Source of the DNA: Bacillota bacterium
Lineage (GTDB): Bacteria; Bacillota; Clostridia; Acetivibrionales; DTU013
Reading direction: 5' to 3'
NCBI GenBank assembly: GCA_023418915.1
Contig: JAEZYU010000109.1
Coordinates: 62,001-126,000 of the forward strand
DNA length: 64,000 nucleotides
The notes below the pieces were generated by a model. The model saw nothing but the letters and a program-made list of their open reading frames with translations. It did no database searches and had not been told where the DNA came from. Made by a program: the position numbers and the translations under genes. Below are positions 53,315 through 61,792 of this stretch, in pieces (positions within the stretch are counted from its first letter, which is position 1; every line of letters starts with the position of its first letter).

Positions 53315-53353
53315 ATTATAATAGAAAAAATTGATAATGTCAAACAAATGTTC
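53315..53353 (-). promoter_or_regulatory. lexA promoter with an overlapping LexA-box-like site
   Basis: On the reverse strand, TTGACA (53343-53338), a 17-base spacer and TATAAT (53320-53315) are perfect. Just upstream and overlapping the -35 is GAACATTTGTTT (53353-53342), one mismatch from the Firmicute LexA box GAAC-N4-GTTC. Confidence 0.8.
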
Positions 53354-53363
53354 GAAAAATATG

Positions 53364-53413
53364 TTGACAACAGAACATTAGTTCGTGTATAATCTTAAAT
53401 AGAACAAACGTTC
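53364..53413 (+). promoter_or_regulatory. yneA promoter with two LexA boxes
   Basis: TTGACA (53364-53369), 18 bases, TATAAT (53388-53393). A perfect LexA box GAACATTAGTTC (53373-53384) fills the spacer, and a second perfect box GAACAAACGTTC (53402-53413) lies at the start of the transcript, just before the ribosome-binding site. Binding of LexA to either would block transcription until DNA damage. Confidence 0.9.
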
Positions 53414-53428
53414 TGCAAGGAGGCTGTC

Positions 53429-53710
53429 ATGAAAAGGAAATATGTTTTAAAGAATCGCAAGCGTTTTTTCACGTTTGTAATGACACTTACAGTACTGTTT
53501 TCGTTATTAGTTTTTGCAGCAGCAGCAAACGGAGCAGGTTTTGAGGAGTACGATACGGTAGTCGTTGAGAGGGGAGATACATTGTGGGATCTGGCAAAAA
53601 GATACTGCAGTGATACTGACATCCGTCATTATATAGAAATGATAAAAACCGCCAATGATATGACTGACAGTATGATATACGAAGGTGATATGCTGAGGAT
53701 GCCTGTTTAA
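53429..53710 (+). CDS. yneA: SOS-induced cell division inhibitor YneA (LysM protein)
   Basis: The 93-residue protein has a basic N-terminus, a membrane helix (FVMTLTVLFSLLVFAAA) and an extracytoplasmic LysM domain (TVVVERGDTLWDLAKRYCS, YEGDMLRMPV) that binds cell wall. In Bacillus YneA blocks division during the SOS response. The position divergent from lexA and the two LexA boxes in its promoter make the assignment strong. AAGGAGG precedes the ATG. Its stop overlaps the stop of the next, convergent gene by two bases. Confidence 0.92.
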   Translation: MKRKYVLKNRKRFFTFVMTLTVLFSLLVFAAAANGAGFEEYDTVVVERGDTLWDLAKRYCSDTDIRHYIEMIKTANDMTDSMIYEGDMLRMPV

Positions 53711-55503
53711 GCAGTATCTTGTCTTATTTCAGCCAGTACACTTTGCCAGATATCCATATCATAGGTTATACTGTCTGTTTGTTCGATATCAGGTATAAGT
53801 CCCAATCTCCACAGTGATATGCCCTGTATGCCGAAGTACCTTGCAAGCTTTATTTTAGCTAATACACTTCTTGAGTTTTCATACCAGACCGTGTTCTCAA
53901 TACCCGTTTCGGGATCGGTATATTTAAGGTATGGATTCTCATAAGCATCATGGTAGTTATATGAAATCTCTTTGCCGCTATTGAGCAACTCAATGAAATG
54001 CTCCAGATCATAACTCAAAGGCTGCGAATTGATAGTTTTTCCATCTTTTTTTTGCCAAACTGTCCAGTCAAATGATACCTGCAGCATGATCCTGCTTTTA
54101 TCCTGTATTCCGGTATTTATGTCTGTTATTGCCTCAAGCGCATAGTAAACGTCTTCGATCGGAGTAAGAGGTGTTATGCTGACTCCTCTTTGCATTTCGG
54201 CATTTGTGAGCCTTTTTGCATCATAATCATGAGCCATGAGTATCACCTTGTCAGCCAGTGTCCCGATAGTCCTGTAGTCATAGCCATCTATACTGGCAGA
54301 GCTTCGTTTTGGATGAATCAACGGATGTACTGCAACATACAATTTTTTGCCCACACGGTCGAGAGCCGAACGTAAGTCCTTCAGGAATGAATTGAAACTG
54401 TTTTTAAGCTGTTCACCCCTTAAACCTTCAAAATCGATAACTACACCATCGAAAGAACCGGTTTCACTATCATGCAAGATATTATTGAGTGCATCTGTTA
54501 TGTCATTTATGACTTTGCCGGATACTTCAGTATTATTAAATATGTATTCAAGCATCCCCGTATCTATCCCGGTTTGAGGGTCCGTTACCTTTGTCTGATG
54601 ATTTGCATATACCATAAGCAACGCAGGTATTCCCGCATCTTTCAAAGTATCGAGCCTGCTGCTGAAACCAAGCGGCAGATAAAAATCATTATATCCCAGA
54701 GCATTGCGGGACATATTTAAAACTATATTTTCTTTGGCTTTGTCAATGCTCAGACTGCTCCATCCAAAACAAACCGAATTAAAATCAGTCAGCTTTTCTC
54801 TCTGCGAGGAGGAACTGATGGCGTAAAAACCGTTGAGCTCACTGATCTTACCATCCATTATACGGAGCATCCTTATAAGCATCGCTGCTGCCTGTTCTCT
54901 CAATATGTTCCCCTTTGGTAAAAAAGAAGGAGAATCACTAATGATGCCGAAATCCTTTGCTATGGTGATGTGGCCTATATTTTCTGTGACATCATCATAG
55001 GGCTTGTCAAAATATGAAAGCCTGTCAGCCAGGTTCTTATATTCCAGAGCATTAACTATCATAACAGCAGCTTCTTCACGTGTAATGGGATCGTTGGGTC
55101 TGATGGTGTCATTTTCATTTGATATGATATCATACCTCAGAGCTGTCTCGATTGGCCGGAAATAGAACTTTTTAGTGTTATTGTTATCCGAGAATGAACC
55201 CTGCTGCGGCACCGGTTCATCCAAGTCCAGCAGGTTAATGAGCATTGTAATGAATTCGCCTCTTGTCATTTCTCTGCCGAAACCGAAATTATTATTGCCG
55301 ATACCGTCGGTTATTCCCATCCGTCTCAGCTCGTGGACAGGCTCGTAGGCATAACTGTTTTCAGGCACATCGGCAAATGGTTCAGTTTTGTCTGCTGATG
55401 TATTATTGTTTGAGATATATTGTGCATATGACAATGCAGATAGTGAAATTATCATTGAAAATAAAATAAAAAAGCTTATCAAATTTAAACGTTTTTTTAG
55501 CAT
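53707..55503 (-). CDS. S-layer-homology protein with a GH18-like glycosidase domain
   Basis: The 598-residue exported protein has a signal peptide (LISFFILFSMIISLSALSYA), three SLH domains that attach to the cell wall (pieces: MTRGEFITMLINLLDL, ITREEAAVMIVNALEY, LREQAAAMLIRMLRI) and a C-terminal GH18 chitinase-like domain. The catalytic strand is GSFDGVVIDFEGL (the D-x-x-x-D-x-E pattern, with the acid glutamate present) and YVAVHPLIHPKRSS follows. Related proteins act on peptidoglycan or on spore cortex and coat sugars; which applies here is not shown. It is convergent with yneA with overlapping stop codons. Confidence 0.9.
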   Translation of the reverse strand: MLKKRLNLISFFILFSMIISLSALSYAQYISNNNTSADKTEPFADVPENSYAYEPVHELRRMGITDGIGNNNFGFGREMTRGEFITMLINLLDLDEPVPQQGSFSDNNNTKKFYFRPIETALRYDIISNENDTIRPNDPITREEAAVMIVNALEYKNLADRLSYFDKPYDDVTENIGHITIAKDFGIISDSPSFLPKGNILREQAAAMLIRMLRIMDGKISELNGFYAISSSSQREKLTDFNSVCFGWSSLSIDKAKENIVLNMSRNALGYNDFYLPLGFSSRLDTLKDAGIPALLMVYANHQTKVTDPQTGIDTGMLEYIFNNTEVSGKVINDITDALNNILHDSETGSFDGVVIDFEGLRGEQLKNSFNSFLKDLRSALDRVGKKLYVAVHPLIHPKRSSASIDGYDYRTIGTLADKVILMAHDYDAKRLTNAEMQRGVSITPLTPIEDVYYALEAITDINTGIQDKSRIMLQVSFDWTVWQKKDGKTINSQPLSYDLEHFIELLNSGKEISYNYHDAYENPYLKYTDPETGIENTVWYENSRSVLAKIKLARYFGIQGISLWRLGLIPDIEQTDSITYDMDIWQSVLAEIRQDTA

Positions 55504-55697
55504 ACGACCCTCACAAGTACCAAAATAACCATAATTTTTACATAACTCAACATAAGTTTACCATAAGAGAATGAACAACTGCAATATTCGGGGATGTTAT
55601 GTTATAATAAGGAAATAGGAGAGGGGAATACAAGTTGTGTTAATAATAAAGGCATGAAAAACTATAACATAAAAACGACAACACCAAGAGGTTTGAA

Positions 55698-56870
55698 ATG
55701 AAATCTGAGATATACCTGGACAACAGCGCAACCACAAGGCAATTTGATGAAGTGACTGCACTCATAGCAGACATAGCTTCAAATAAATACGGAAATCCAT
55801 CCTCGCTGCATACAAAGGGCATAGAAGCTGAAAAGCTTGTCCGCAGCGCTCGGGAGACCATAGCATCAACTCTTGGGACTGAGCCCGGAGAAATATATTT
55901 TACTTCAGGGGGCACTGAATCAAATAACCTTGCAATACGGGGCTATCTTGATGCCAACCCCAGAAAAGGAAAGCATATCATAACCACAAAGATCGAACAC
56001 CCATCTGTCCTGGAACTATACCACCATTTAGAAACTCTGGGTTTCAGGGTAGATTATCTGGATGTGGATGACAACGGAAGGATCATACCCGAGCAGCTTA
56101 AAACAAAAATATGCGGAGAGACTTCGCTCATAAGCGTGATTCTTGTCAATAATGAAACCGGTACGATACAGCATATGGAAGAAATATCATCCATAAGAGA
56201 TGCTCTTAATGTCCAGACGGTAATACATGCAGATGCTGTCCAGGCATACGGTAAGATTATGATTTCTCCTGCAAAAGCGGGCATAGGCCTCCTATCCGTC
56301 AGTTCACACAAGATCCACGGCCCTAAAGGCGTAGGCGCATTATTCGTATCCAAAGGGACAAGAATAAAGCCATTGTTTTATGGCGGCGGACAGGAAACGC
56401 TGCTTCGTTCGGGAACTGAAAATGTTCCCGGTATAGCAGGTTTCGGGCTGGCTGCTCAACTGACATTTACCAGACTTGATGTGAGCAATGAAAGAGTGAG
56501 CTATCTAAATCATCTTTTGATAAACAGGCTGGCAGCTTCCGGCATTGCTCACCATGTCAATTCACCACAGGATGCATTGCCCTACATTACAAATATTTCC
56601 TTTGAGAATGTTAAGGCGGAGGTATTGCTTCATCATTTGGAACAGAGAGGCATATTTGTTTCGACCGGATCTGCATGCTCTTCTCATAAAAAGAACAAAA
56701 GCCATGTGCTGTCTGCCATGAACATCCCGCCAAAGTTTGTTGAAGGAGCGGTAAGATTCAGCCTGTCAGGGGATAATACTGAAGAAGATATAGTCTTGAC
56801 AGTCGAAGCTTTGCGGGATATTATTCCGGTTATAGACATAAAAAGAAAAAACAGATCCGGGAGGAAATAA
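55698..56870 (+). CDS. Cysteine desulfurase (NifS/IscS family) partner of ThiI
   Basis: This PLP enzyme takes sulfur from cysteine. In 390 residues it shows YLDNSATTRQFDEV, FTSGGTESNNLAIRG, IEHPSVLE, HADAVQAYGK, the PLP lysine in SSHKIHGPKGVGALF, and the catalytic cysteine in VSTGSACSSH. Being one base into thiI (TAATG overlap), it most likely supplies sulfur to ThiI for tRNA 4-thiouridine, like Bacillus NifZ. AAGAGG precedes the ATG. Confidence 0.95.
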   Translation: MKSEIYLDNSATTRQFDEVTALIADIASNKYGNPSSLHTKGIEAEKLVRSARETIASTLGTEPGEIYFTSGGTESNNLAIRGYLDANPRKGKHIITTKIEHPSVLELYHHLETLGFRVDYLDVDDNGRIIPEQLKTKICGETSLISVILVNNETGTIQHMEEISSIRDALNVQTVIHADAVQAYGKIMISPAKAGIGLLSVSSHKIHGPKGVGALFVSKGTRIKPLFYGGGQETLLRSGTENVPGIAGFGLAAQLTFTRLDVSNERVSYLNHLLINRLAASGIAHHVNSPQDALPYITNISFENVKAEVLLHHLEQRGIFVSTGSACSSHKKNKSHVLSAMNIPPKFVEGAVRFSLSGDNTEEDIVLTVEALRDIIPVIDIKRKNRSGRK

Positions 56871-58096
56871 TGAAAAAAGTCATACTCGTAAGATACGGTG
56901 AAATCATTTTAAAAGGCTTAAACAGGCCTGTTTTTGAAGATAAACTAATGAGCAATATCAAAAAAGCTCTTTACGGCCTTGGAAAAATATCGGTGAAACG
57001 TTCACAGGCGAGGATATATATAGAGCCAGAGGATGAAGGATTTGAATTCGATGAGGCTGTTTCCAGGGTAACTAAAGTATTTGGTATAGTTTCTGTGAGT
57101 ATAGTATGGAAAATAAATTCCGATTTTGAAGCAATCAAAAGGTATTCTCTTGAAATGATGAGAAAATATATAGCAAGACTTGCCAGAAATGCAGATAAGC
57201 CAGGTGTGAGAAAGGTTTCCGCAGATTTGCCTGGATCTGTTGGTTTTAAGGTGGAAGCTAAAAGAGGGGATAAGAGCTTTCCAATGCAGTCACCTGAAAT
57301 CTGTATGGAGCTCGGAGGATTCCTGCTGGAAAACATACCAGCGCTCAGAGTGGATGTTCATAATCCTGATTTTATTTTTTATGTGGAGGTGCGGGAAAGT
57401 ACATATATATATTGCGACATCATTCCCGCATACGGCGGCTTGCCTGTGGGAACAAACGGAAGGGCCATGCTTCTGCTCTCTGGAGGCATAGACAGCCCTG
57501 TTGCCGGCTGGATGATGGCAAAAAGAGGTATGGAAATAGAAGCAGTCCACTTCTACAGCTATCCCTATACAAGCGAACGCGCCAAGGATAAAGTGATCAC
57601 TCTAGCCGGGATACTCTCGCGGTTCTGCAGCCGTATCAAGCTTCATATCGTACCTTTTACCGAGATACAGCTTGAGATTAACGATAAATGTCCTGAAGAC
57701 CAACTGACGGTTATTATGCGAAGAGCAATGATGATGATATCTGAAAAAATTGCTAAAAAAAGCGGAGCACAGGCATTGATCACAGGTGAGAGTCTCGGTC
57801 AGGTAGCCAGCCAGACTGTGTATGCTCTTGCCGTCACCAACGCAGTGGTAAATATGCCGGTATTCAGACCGTTGATAGGAATGGACAAAAATGAGGTTAT
57901 AGAAATTGCAAGAAGAATCGATACCTTTGAGACCTCTATACTGCCTTATGAAGACTGCTGCACGGTATTTGTCGCAAAACATCCCAAGACAAGACCAAGG
58001 CTTCCCGAAATTGAAGAGCATGAAGCTAAACTGCGTCTTGCGGAATTGATGGAAGATGCTGTTAAAAATACCGAAACTATGGTCATTGGTGAGTAA
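56870..58096 (+). CDS. thiI: tRNA 4-thiouridine synthase ThiI
   Basis: The 408-residue enzyme puts sulfur on U8 of tRNAs. It has the N-terminal ferredoxin-like region starting KVILVRYGEIILKGLNRPVF, a THUMP RNA-binding domain (to about residue 165), and a PP-loop pyrophosphatase LLLSGGIDSPVAGWMMAKRG with ITGESLGQVASQT. There is no C-terminal rhodanese domain, as in the Firmicute form. It is translationally coupled to the cysteine desulfurase gene. Confidence 0.97.
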   Translation: MKKVILVRYGEIILKGLNRPVFEDKLMSNIKKALYGLGKISVKRSQARIYIEPEDEGFEFDEAVSRVTKVFGIVSVSIVWKINSDFEAIKRYSLEMMRKYIARLARNADKPGVRKVSADLPGSVGFKVEAKRGDKSFPMQSPEICMELGGFLLENIPALRVDVHNPDFIFYVEVRESTYIYCDIIPAYGGLPVGTNGRAMLLLSGGIDSPVAGWMMAKRGMEIEAVHFYSYPYTSERAKDKVITLAGILSRFCSRIKLHIVPFTEIQLEINDKCPEDQLTVIMRRAMMMISEKIAKKSGAQALITGESLGQVASQTVYALAVTNAVVNMPVFRPLIGMDKNEVIEIARRIDTFETSILPYEDCCTVFVAKHPKTRPRLPEIEEHEAKLRLAELMEDAVKNTETMVIGE

Positions 58097-58174
58097 TTAC
58101 CACGCATGTACTATGACCCCAAGGGACAACAATATAATATACAAATATGCTTTTTTAAGGAAGGTTGTTGTCAA

Positions 58175-59566
58175 ATGGCGGTCGCAGGCAGAAAGAGCCT
58201 GAAGTGGTTAATTTATGCATTGGTGATGATTTTGGCTGTAATAACAGCTGCCTTTTTGATATTATCTCATATCTTTACCGGAAATACGATCAGAAAAGGT
58301 ATCGCCATCGAAAATACAGATGTGTCCTGGCTCTCGGCTGAAGATGCCAGACAACTGATAGCTGACAGGCTGACAGATACTTATTCAAATAACAAAATAT
58401 CTCTTACATACGGCGGCAGCAAATGGGAGGTTCCGCTAAAAGATATAAATTATGGCTTTTTGGTGGACGATGCAGTAAAGCAGGCCTTTTACATTGGAAG
58501 AGAAGGCAGCATATTTCAAAATTTGTTTGATTCCTTAAAGCTGTCAAGGAGCAAAAGAGAACTGGAAGTAGAAGAGGTCTACGACAGAGATAAACTAAAA
58601 GTTATAATTGAGGAAATCAAAAAGCAATGTGATTCTACTGCAGAGGATGCGGAAGTAATCTACAAAAATGGTCAGTTTTCATTTAAACGCGAAAAGCTGT
58701 ATAGGAATATGGATATTGACACCAATTTAAAATTGGTAGAAAATCATTTAGTAAAGAGGCGCTTTGGCGAAATTGAATTGATTGTTGAGGAAAAAGAACC
58801 CAAAATAACATATGATAAAATAAAGGACATAAATAATGTTATTGCAAGCTTTTCTACAAGCTTCAACAGGAGGGATGTAAACCGTACCGACAATATCAAG
58901 CTTGCATGCAGCAGAATAGACAATAAGTTGCTGATGCCAGATGAGGAGTTTTCAATGAATGATGAGCTGGGACCGCGAACTCATGCAAATGGCTACAAGC
59001 AGGCACCGATCATATTCAAGAATGAATTGGTCCCAGGAACCGGCGGCGGTGTATGTCAGGTATCATCAACACTTTATAATTCAGTGCTTCTGGCAGGACT
59101 GAAGGTCACTGAGAGGGAGCATCATTCGATGACCCTGAGTTATATAAGCCCTGGGAGAGATGCTACACTGACGGAGGAAAGTATCGATTTCAAATTCGTG
59201 AATAACTTGGATTATCCTGTTCTCTTAAGCGCAGATGTATCCGGGAGTAAGCTTAACATCAAAATACTCAGCAGGAAAAACGATGATGGGATAGAAATCA
59301 GACTAAGAACGAAAACCACAGGCGTTTACAAGCCTAAACCCGAACAGATAATACTGGACAACACTTTAGCTCCGGGTGAAAAAAAGATCGAACGTAAAGC
59401 CAGAAACGGTTTGCGAGTGGTTCTTTACAGAGAAGCCTATAAAAACGGAGTACTTCAGTGGAGCGAGAAGCTGAATGAAGATTATTACAGACCTGTTCAG
59501 GGAATAACGAAGGTAAGCAGTGACGTATATCACCAACATCAGGCACAGGTCAAAGAAAACAGTTAG
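58175..59566 (+). CDS. VanW-family membrane-anchored protein
   Basis: The 463-residue protein has a single membrane helix near the N-terminus (LIYALVMILAVITAAFLIL), a YoaR-like putative peptidoglycan-binding region (about 50-250), then the VanW domain (NDELGPRTHANGYKQAP, GTGGGVCQVSSTLYNSVLLA, EREHHSM) and a C-terminal G5-like stretch (about residues 390-450). VanW proteins occur in some vancomycin-resistance clusters, but this architecture is common in Clostridia and is not evidence of resistance. AAGGAAGG sits before ATG 58175; an ATG at 58106 is in frame. Confidence 0.93.
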   Translation: MAVAGRKSLKWLIYALVMILAVITAAFLILSHIFTGNTIRKGIAIENTDVSWLSAEDARQLIADRLTDTYSNNKISLTYGGSKWEVPLKDINYGFLVDDAVKQAFYIGREGSIFQNLFDSLKLSRSKRELEVEEVYDRDKLKVIIEEIKKQCDSTAEDAEVIYKNGQFSFKREKLYRNMDIDTNLKLVENHLVKRRFGEIELIVEEKEPKITYDKIKDINNVIASFSTSFNRRDVNRTDNIKLACSRIDNKLLMPDEEFSMNDELGPRTHANGYKQAPIIFKNELVPGTGGGVCQVSSTLYNSVLLAGLKVTEREHHSMTLSYISPGRDATLTEESIDFKFVNNLDYPVLLSADVSGSKLNIKILSRKNDDGIEIRLRTKTTGVYKPKPEQIILDNTLAPGEKKIERKARNGLRVVLYREAYKNGVLQWSEKLNEDYYRPVQGITKVSSDVYHQHQAQVKENS

Positions 59567-59656
59567 TTGCAGCATGCACCTTCTTCATGCTGATATACAC
59601 AGATGAGCATATTGTGAAGGCTATGTTATAATGTAAGCTGGAAACGAGGGGTCAAA

Positions 59657-60328
59657 ATGGATGAAAGCTTGTACAGTAAAGAGGTCGTTTGTCCGGTTTG
59701 TTCAAAAAACTTCACTGTAACAAAGGTAAAATCAAGAGCTTGTAAGGTAAAAAACAGAGACTCTGATTTTTGTGTACATTACGAAACCGTCAATCCACTG
59801 CTGTATGATGCGTGGGTTTGTGAAAACTGTGGTTATGCGGCACAGTCTGAAAAGTTTCTTGATATACCGGCAAAGGAAGCCGGCATACTGAAGGAAAAAC
59901 TGATGCCTAAATGGAAAAAACACAGTCTCAGCGGCGAAAGAAATGAAGATACAGCTATTGAAGCATTTAAGCTTGTGCTTATCAGTCATCAACTAAGGAG
60001 TGCTAAGGCCAGTGATCTGGCAAAGGTATGCATGCGAATTGCATGGATGTACAGGTACAAGGGTGAAGAGGAAGAAGAAAAGAAGTTTGTAAGCCATGCC
60101 TTGAAATATTATACGGAAACATATGAAAAAGAAACATTTCCTGTGGACAAGCTGGATGAATATACATGCATGTATATGATAGGGGAGCTTAATTTTAGGG
60201 CAGACAACTACGAGGAAGCTGTAAAATGGTTCAGCCGACTGATAGGTTCAGAGGAAGCGAGAAAAAAGCCTACACTGATAGAAGCTGCAAGAGATCAGTT
60301 TCAGCTTGTAAAGGAAAAACTCAGATAG
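59657..60328 (+). CDS. DUF2225 zinc-ribbon and TPR-like protein
   Basis: The 223-residue protein matches the DUF2225 family. It has two C-x2-C pairs: VVCPVCSKNFTVTKV and WVCENCGYAAQ, likely a zinc ribbon, and a helical C-terminal half resembling TPR units (residues 95-220). Function is unknown. It has GAGGGG before the ATG and is followed 15 bases later by the AIR-synthase-like gene. Confidence 0.88.
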   Translation: MDESLYSKEVVCPVCSKNFTVTKVKSRACKVKNRDSDFCVHYETVNPLLYDAWVCENCGYAAQSEKFLDIPAKEAGILKEKLMPKWKKHSLSGERNEDTAIEAFKLVLISHQLRSAKASDLAKVCMRIAWMYRYKGEEEEEKKFVSHALKYYTETYEKETFPVDKLDEYTCMYMIGELNFRADNYEEAVKWFSRLIGSEEARKKPTLIEAARDQFQLVKEKLR

Positions 60329-60343
60329 AATGGCGGAGACAGT

Positions 60344-61327
60344 ATGAAAACAGGTAAATTACCTAATAGTGTTCTGGAAAGAATAGTTTTTAATAAAATA
60401 AAAAAGATACATAATGAGATATTGATCCGGCCAGGTATAGGCATGGATTGTTCTGCTGTCGATTTCGGTGAATATGCCTGCGTTCTGTCCTGCGATCCGA
60501 TCACAGGCACAGCTAAGGAAATAGGGCGACTTGCCGTACATATAAACTGCAATGATATCGCATCCTGCGGAGTCGAGCCGCTTGGGCTGCTTGTCACTAT
60601 ATTATGCCCGGCCGGCTCTTCAGAGAATGAACTGGAATCGATAATGGAACAACTGACTTCTGCCGCCCGTTCAGTCAATGTTGATATTCTGGGAGGACAT
60701 ACTGAGATCACTAATGCTGTCTCGAGGTTTGTCATTTCATGCACCGCAATGGGCAAATGCCTGAAAGACAAGCTGGTAACTACCGATGGCGCAAAGCAAG
60801 GAGACAACCTCATCATAACAAAACACGCGGGACTGGAGGGTGCTTCCATCATCGCTCATGAAAAGGAAAATGAACTGACAGTGGCTCTCGGTCAATCGAC
60901 AGTGGAAGAAGCAAAGGCTTTCATGGATGATATAAGTGTTGTAAAGGACGGTGTAACAGCAGCCCGTTTCGGTGTGAATGCAATGCATGATGTGACTGAA
61001 GGCGGTCTGTTGGGGGCAGTTTGGGAGCTTTGTGAAGCCTCAGGCACAGGTGTTGATATTTATGAGGATAAAATACCTGTTAATATGTCAACCATAAAAA
61101 TATGTGAATACTATGGTATAGATCCGTATAAACTGATATCCAGCGGTTGTATGCTCATATCTGCAGCCGATGGTGACACGCTTGCTGAAATACTGAATAA
61201 GGAAGGTATCAGTGCCGCTGTCATCGGTAAGCTGAATGATACCAAAAGAAGAAGGATCATTTCACATAAGGGGATCCGGGATATTGAATCACCTGGGAGT
61301 GATGAATTATATAAGGTCTTGTTGTAA
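60344..61327 (+). CDS. AIR-synthase-related (HypE-like) protein
   Basis: The 327-residue protein has the PurM/HypE fold: GMDCSAVDFGEYACVLSCD, HINCNDIASCGVEPLGLLV, ILGGHTEITNAVSRFVIS, and VTEGGLLGAVWELCEASG. These are phosphate- and ATP-binding motifs of the AIR synthase superfamily (PurM, HypE, ThiL, SelD). HypE itself ends in a modified C-terminal cysteine; this protein ends SDELYKVLL without one, so it is not a classical HypE. No hydrogenase genes are nearby. The substrate is unknown. Confidence 0.88.
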   Translation: MKTGKLPNSVLERIVFNKIKKIHNEILIRPGIGMDCSAVDFGEYACVLSCDPITGTAKEIGRLAVHINCNDIASCGVEPLGLLVTILCPAGSSENELESIMEQLTSAARSVNVDILGGHTEITNAVSRFVISCTAMGKCLKDKLVTTDGAKQGDNLIITKHAGLEGASIIAHEKENELTVALGQSTVEEAKAFMDDISVVKDGVTAARFGVNAMHDVTEGGLLGAVWELCEASGTGVDIYEDKIPVNMSTIKICEYYGIDPYKLISSGCMLISAADGDTLAEILNKEGISAAVIGKLNDTKRRRIISHKGIRDIESPGSDELYKVLL

Positions 61328-61374
61328 TTTATAATACGTTAGTGGTAGGGGACATATATCGCCTCGCTATAACA

Positions 61375-61403
61375 CTTGACAGGATTTTGTCAAATGTTTA
61401 TAA
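61375..61403 (+). promoter_or_regulatory. Sigma-A promoter of the glyA leader
   Basis: TTGACA (61375-61380), exactly 17 bases, and TATAAT (61398-61403): a consensus promoter about 90 bases before the riboswitch core. Confidence 0.9.
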
Positions 61404-61459
61404 TCATTCTAGCGAAGCAACTGTTATAATGTTAATAAAGCGGATGATAGCCATGGAAG

Positions 61460-61566
61460 GACGAGGGTCTGACTGTGAGCTGACGCACCTCTGGAGAGAC
61501 CGTCAAGGCGCCGAAGGGGCAAATCCCATTTATATGGGAAACAACTCTCAGGCAAAAGGACAGAGT
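61460..61566 (+). promoter_or_regulatory. Glycine riboswitch (single aptamer)
   Basis: The aptamer core is clear: CTCTGGAGAGACCGT (61489-61503), GGCGCCGAAGGGGCAA (61507-61522), and ACTCTCAGGCAAAAGGACAG closing with CAGAG (61544-61565). CTCTG at 61489 and CAGAG at 61561 form the outer stem. Only one aptamer is present rather than the usual tandem pair; GGTCT (61466-61470) before it may complement the 5' side. It precedes glyA, whose enzyme makes glycine, so repression by glycine is the likely logic. Confidence 0.93.
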
Positions 61567-61597
61567 GGTCATGTTATATTGGTAAAATATGTACTGC

Positions 61598-61630
61598 AGA
61601 GGTCAAATCTTATGGTTTGACCTTTAATTA
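61598..61630 (+). terminator. Expression-platform hairpin after the glycine riboswitch
   Basis: AGGTCAAA and TTTGACCT (61600-61607, 61616-61623) form an eight-base perfect stem, followed by a rather mixed T-rich tail (TTAATTATTT). It is the most likely riboswitch-controlled terminator. Confidence 0.65.
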
Positions 61631-61631
61631 T

Positions 61632-61770
61632 TTATAACGAGGTTGGAAATATGCTCGCACTGTAATCTTCGATCGTTGTCAGGCAAATCGGCACTCGCTG
61701 CTAAGCTTTTTTCAGCCTGAATGGATTATTGTACGTAATGAAGCGGGGGATATCTATCATCTCGTTATAA
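61632..61770. repeat. Inverted TTATAACGAG arms in the second half of the glyA leader
   Basis: Between the riboswitch terminator and glyA lie ~170 bases without a gene. TTATAACGAG (61632-61641) and CTCGTTATAA (61761-61770) are perfect ten-base inverted repeats. The 3' part (61733-61770) also resembles 61334-61371 as a diverged direct repeat (shared TACGT, GGGGA, TATC, TCG and TATAA blocks). Confidence 0.7.
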
Positions 61771-61792
61771 AATCATAATATGGAGGTACAAA

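Noticed and set aside
58175..59566. Vancomycin resistance through the VanW protein
   Set aside because: VanW-domain proteins are widespread in Clostridia; no vanHAX or vanRS genes are present.
60344..61327. Hydrogenase maturation protein HypE
   Set aside because: The C-terminus lacks the modifiable terminal cysteine and no hydrogenase or hyp genes are nearby; kept as AIR-synthase-related.
61342..61620. 93-codon open frame before glyA
   Set aside because: It runs through the promoter, the glycine riboswitch and its terminator; the RNA explains the sequence.
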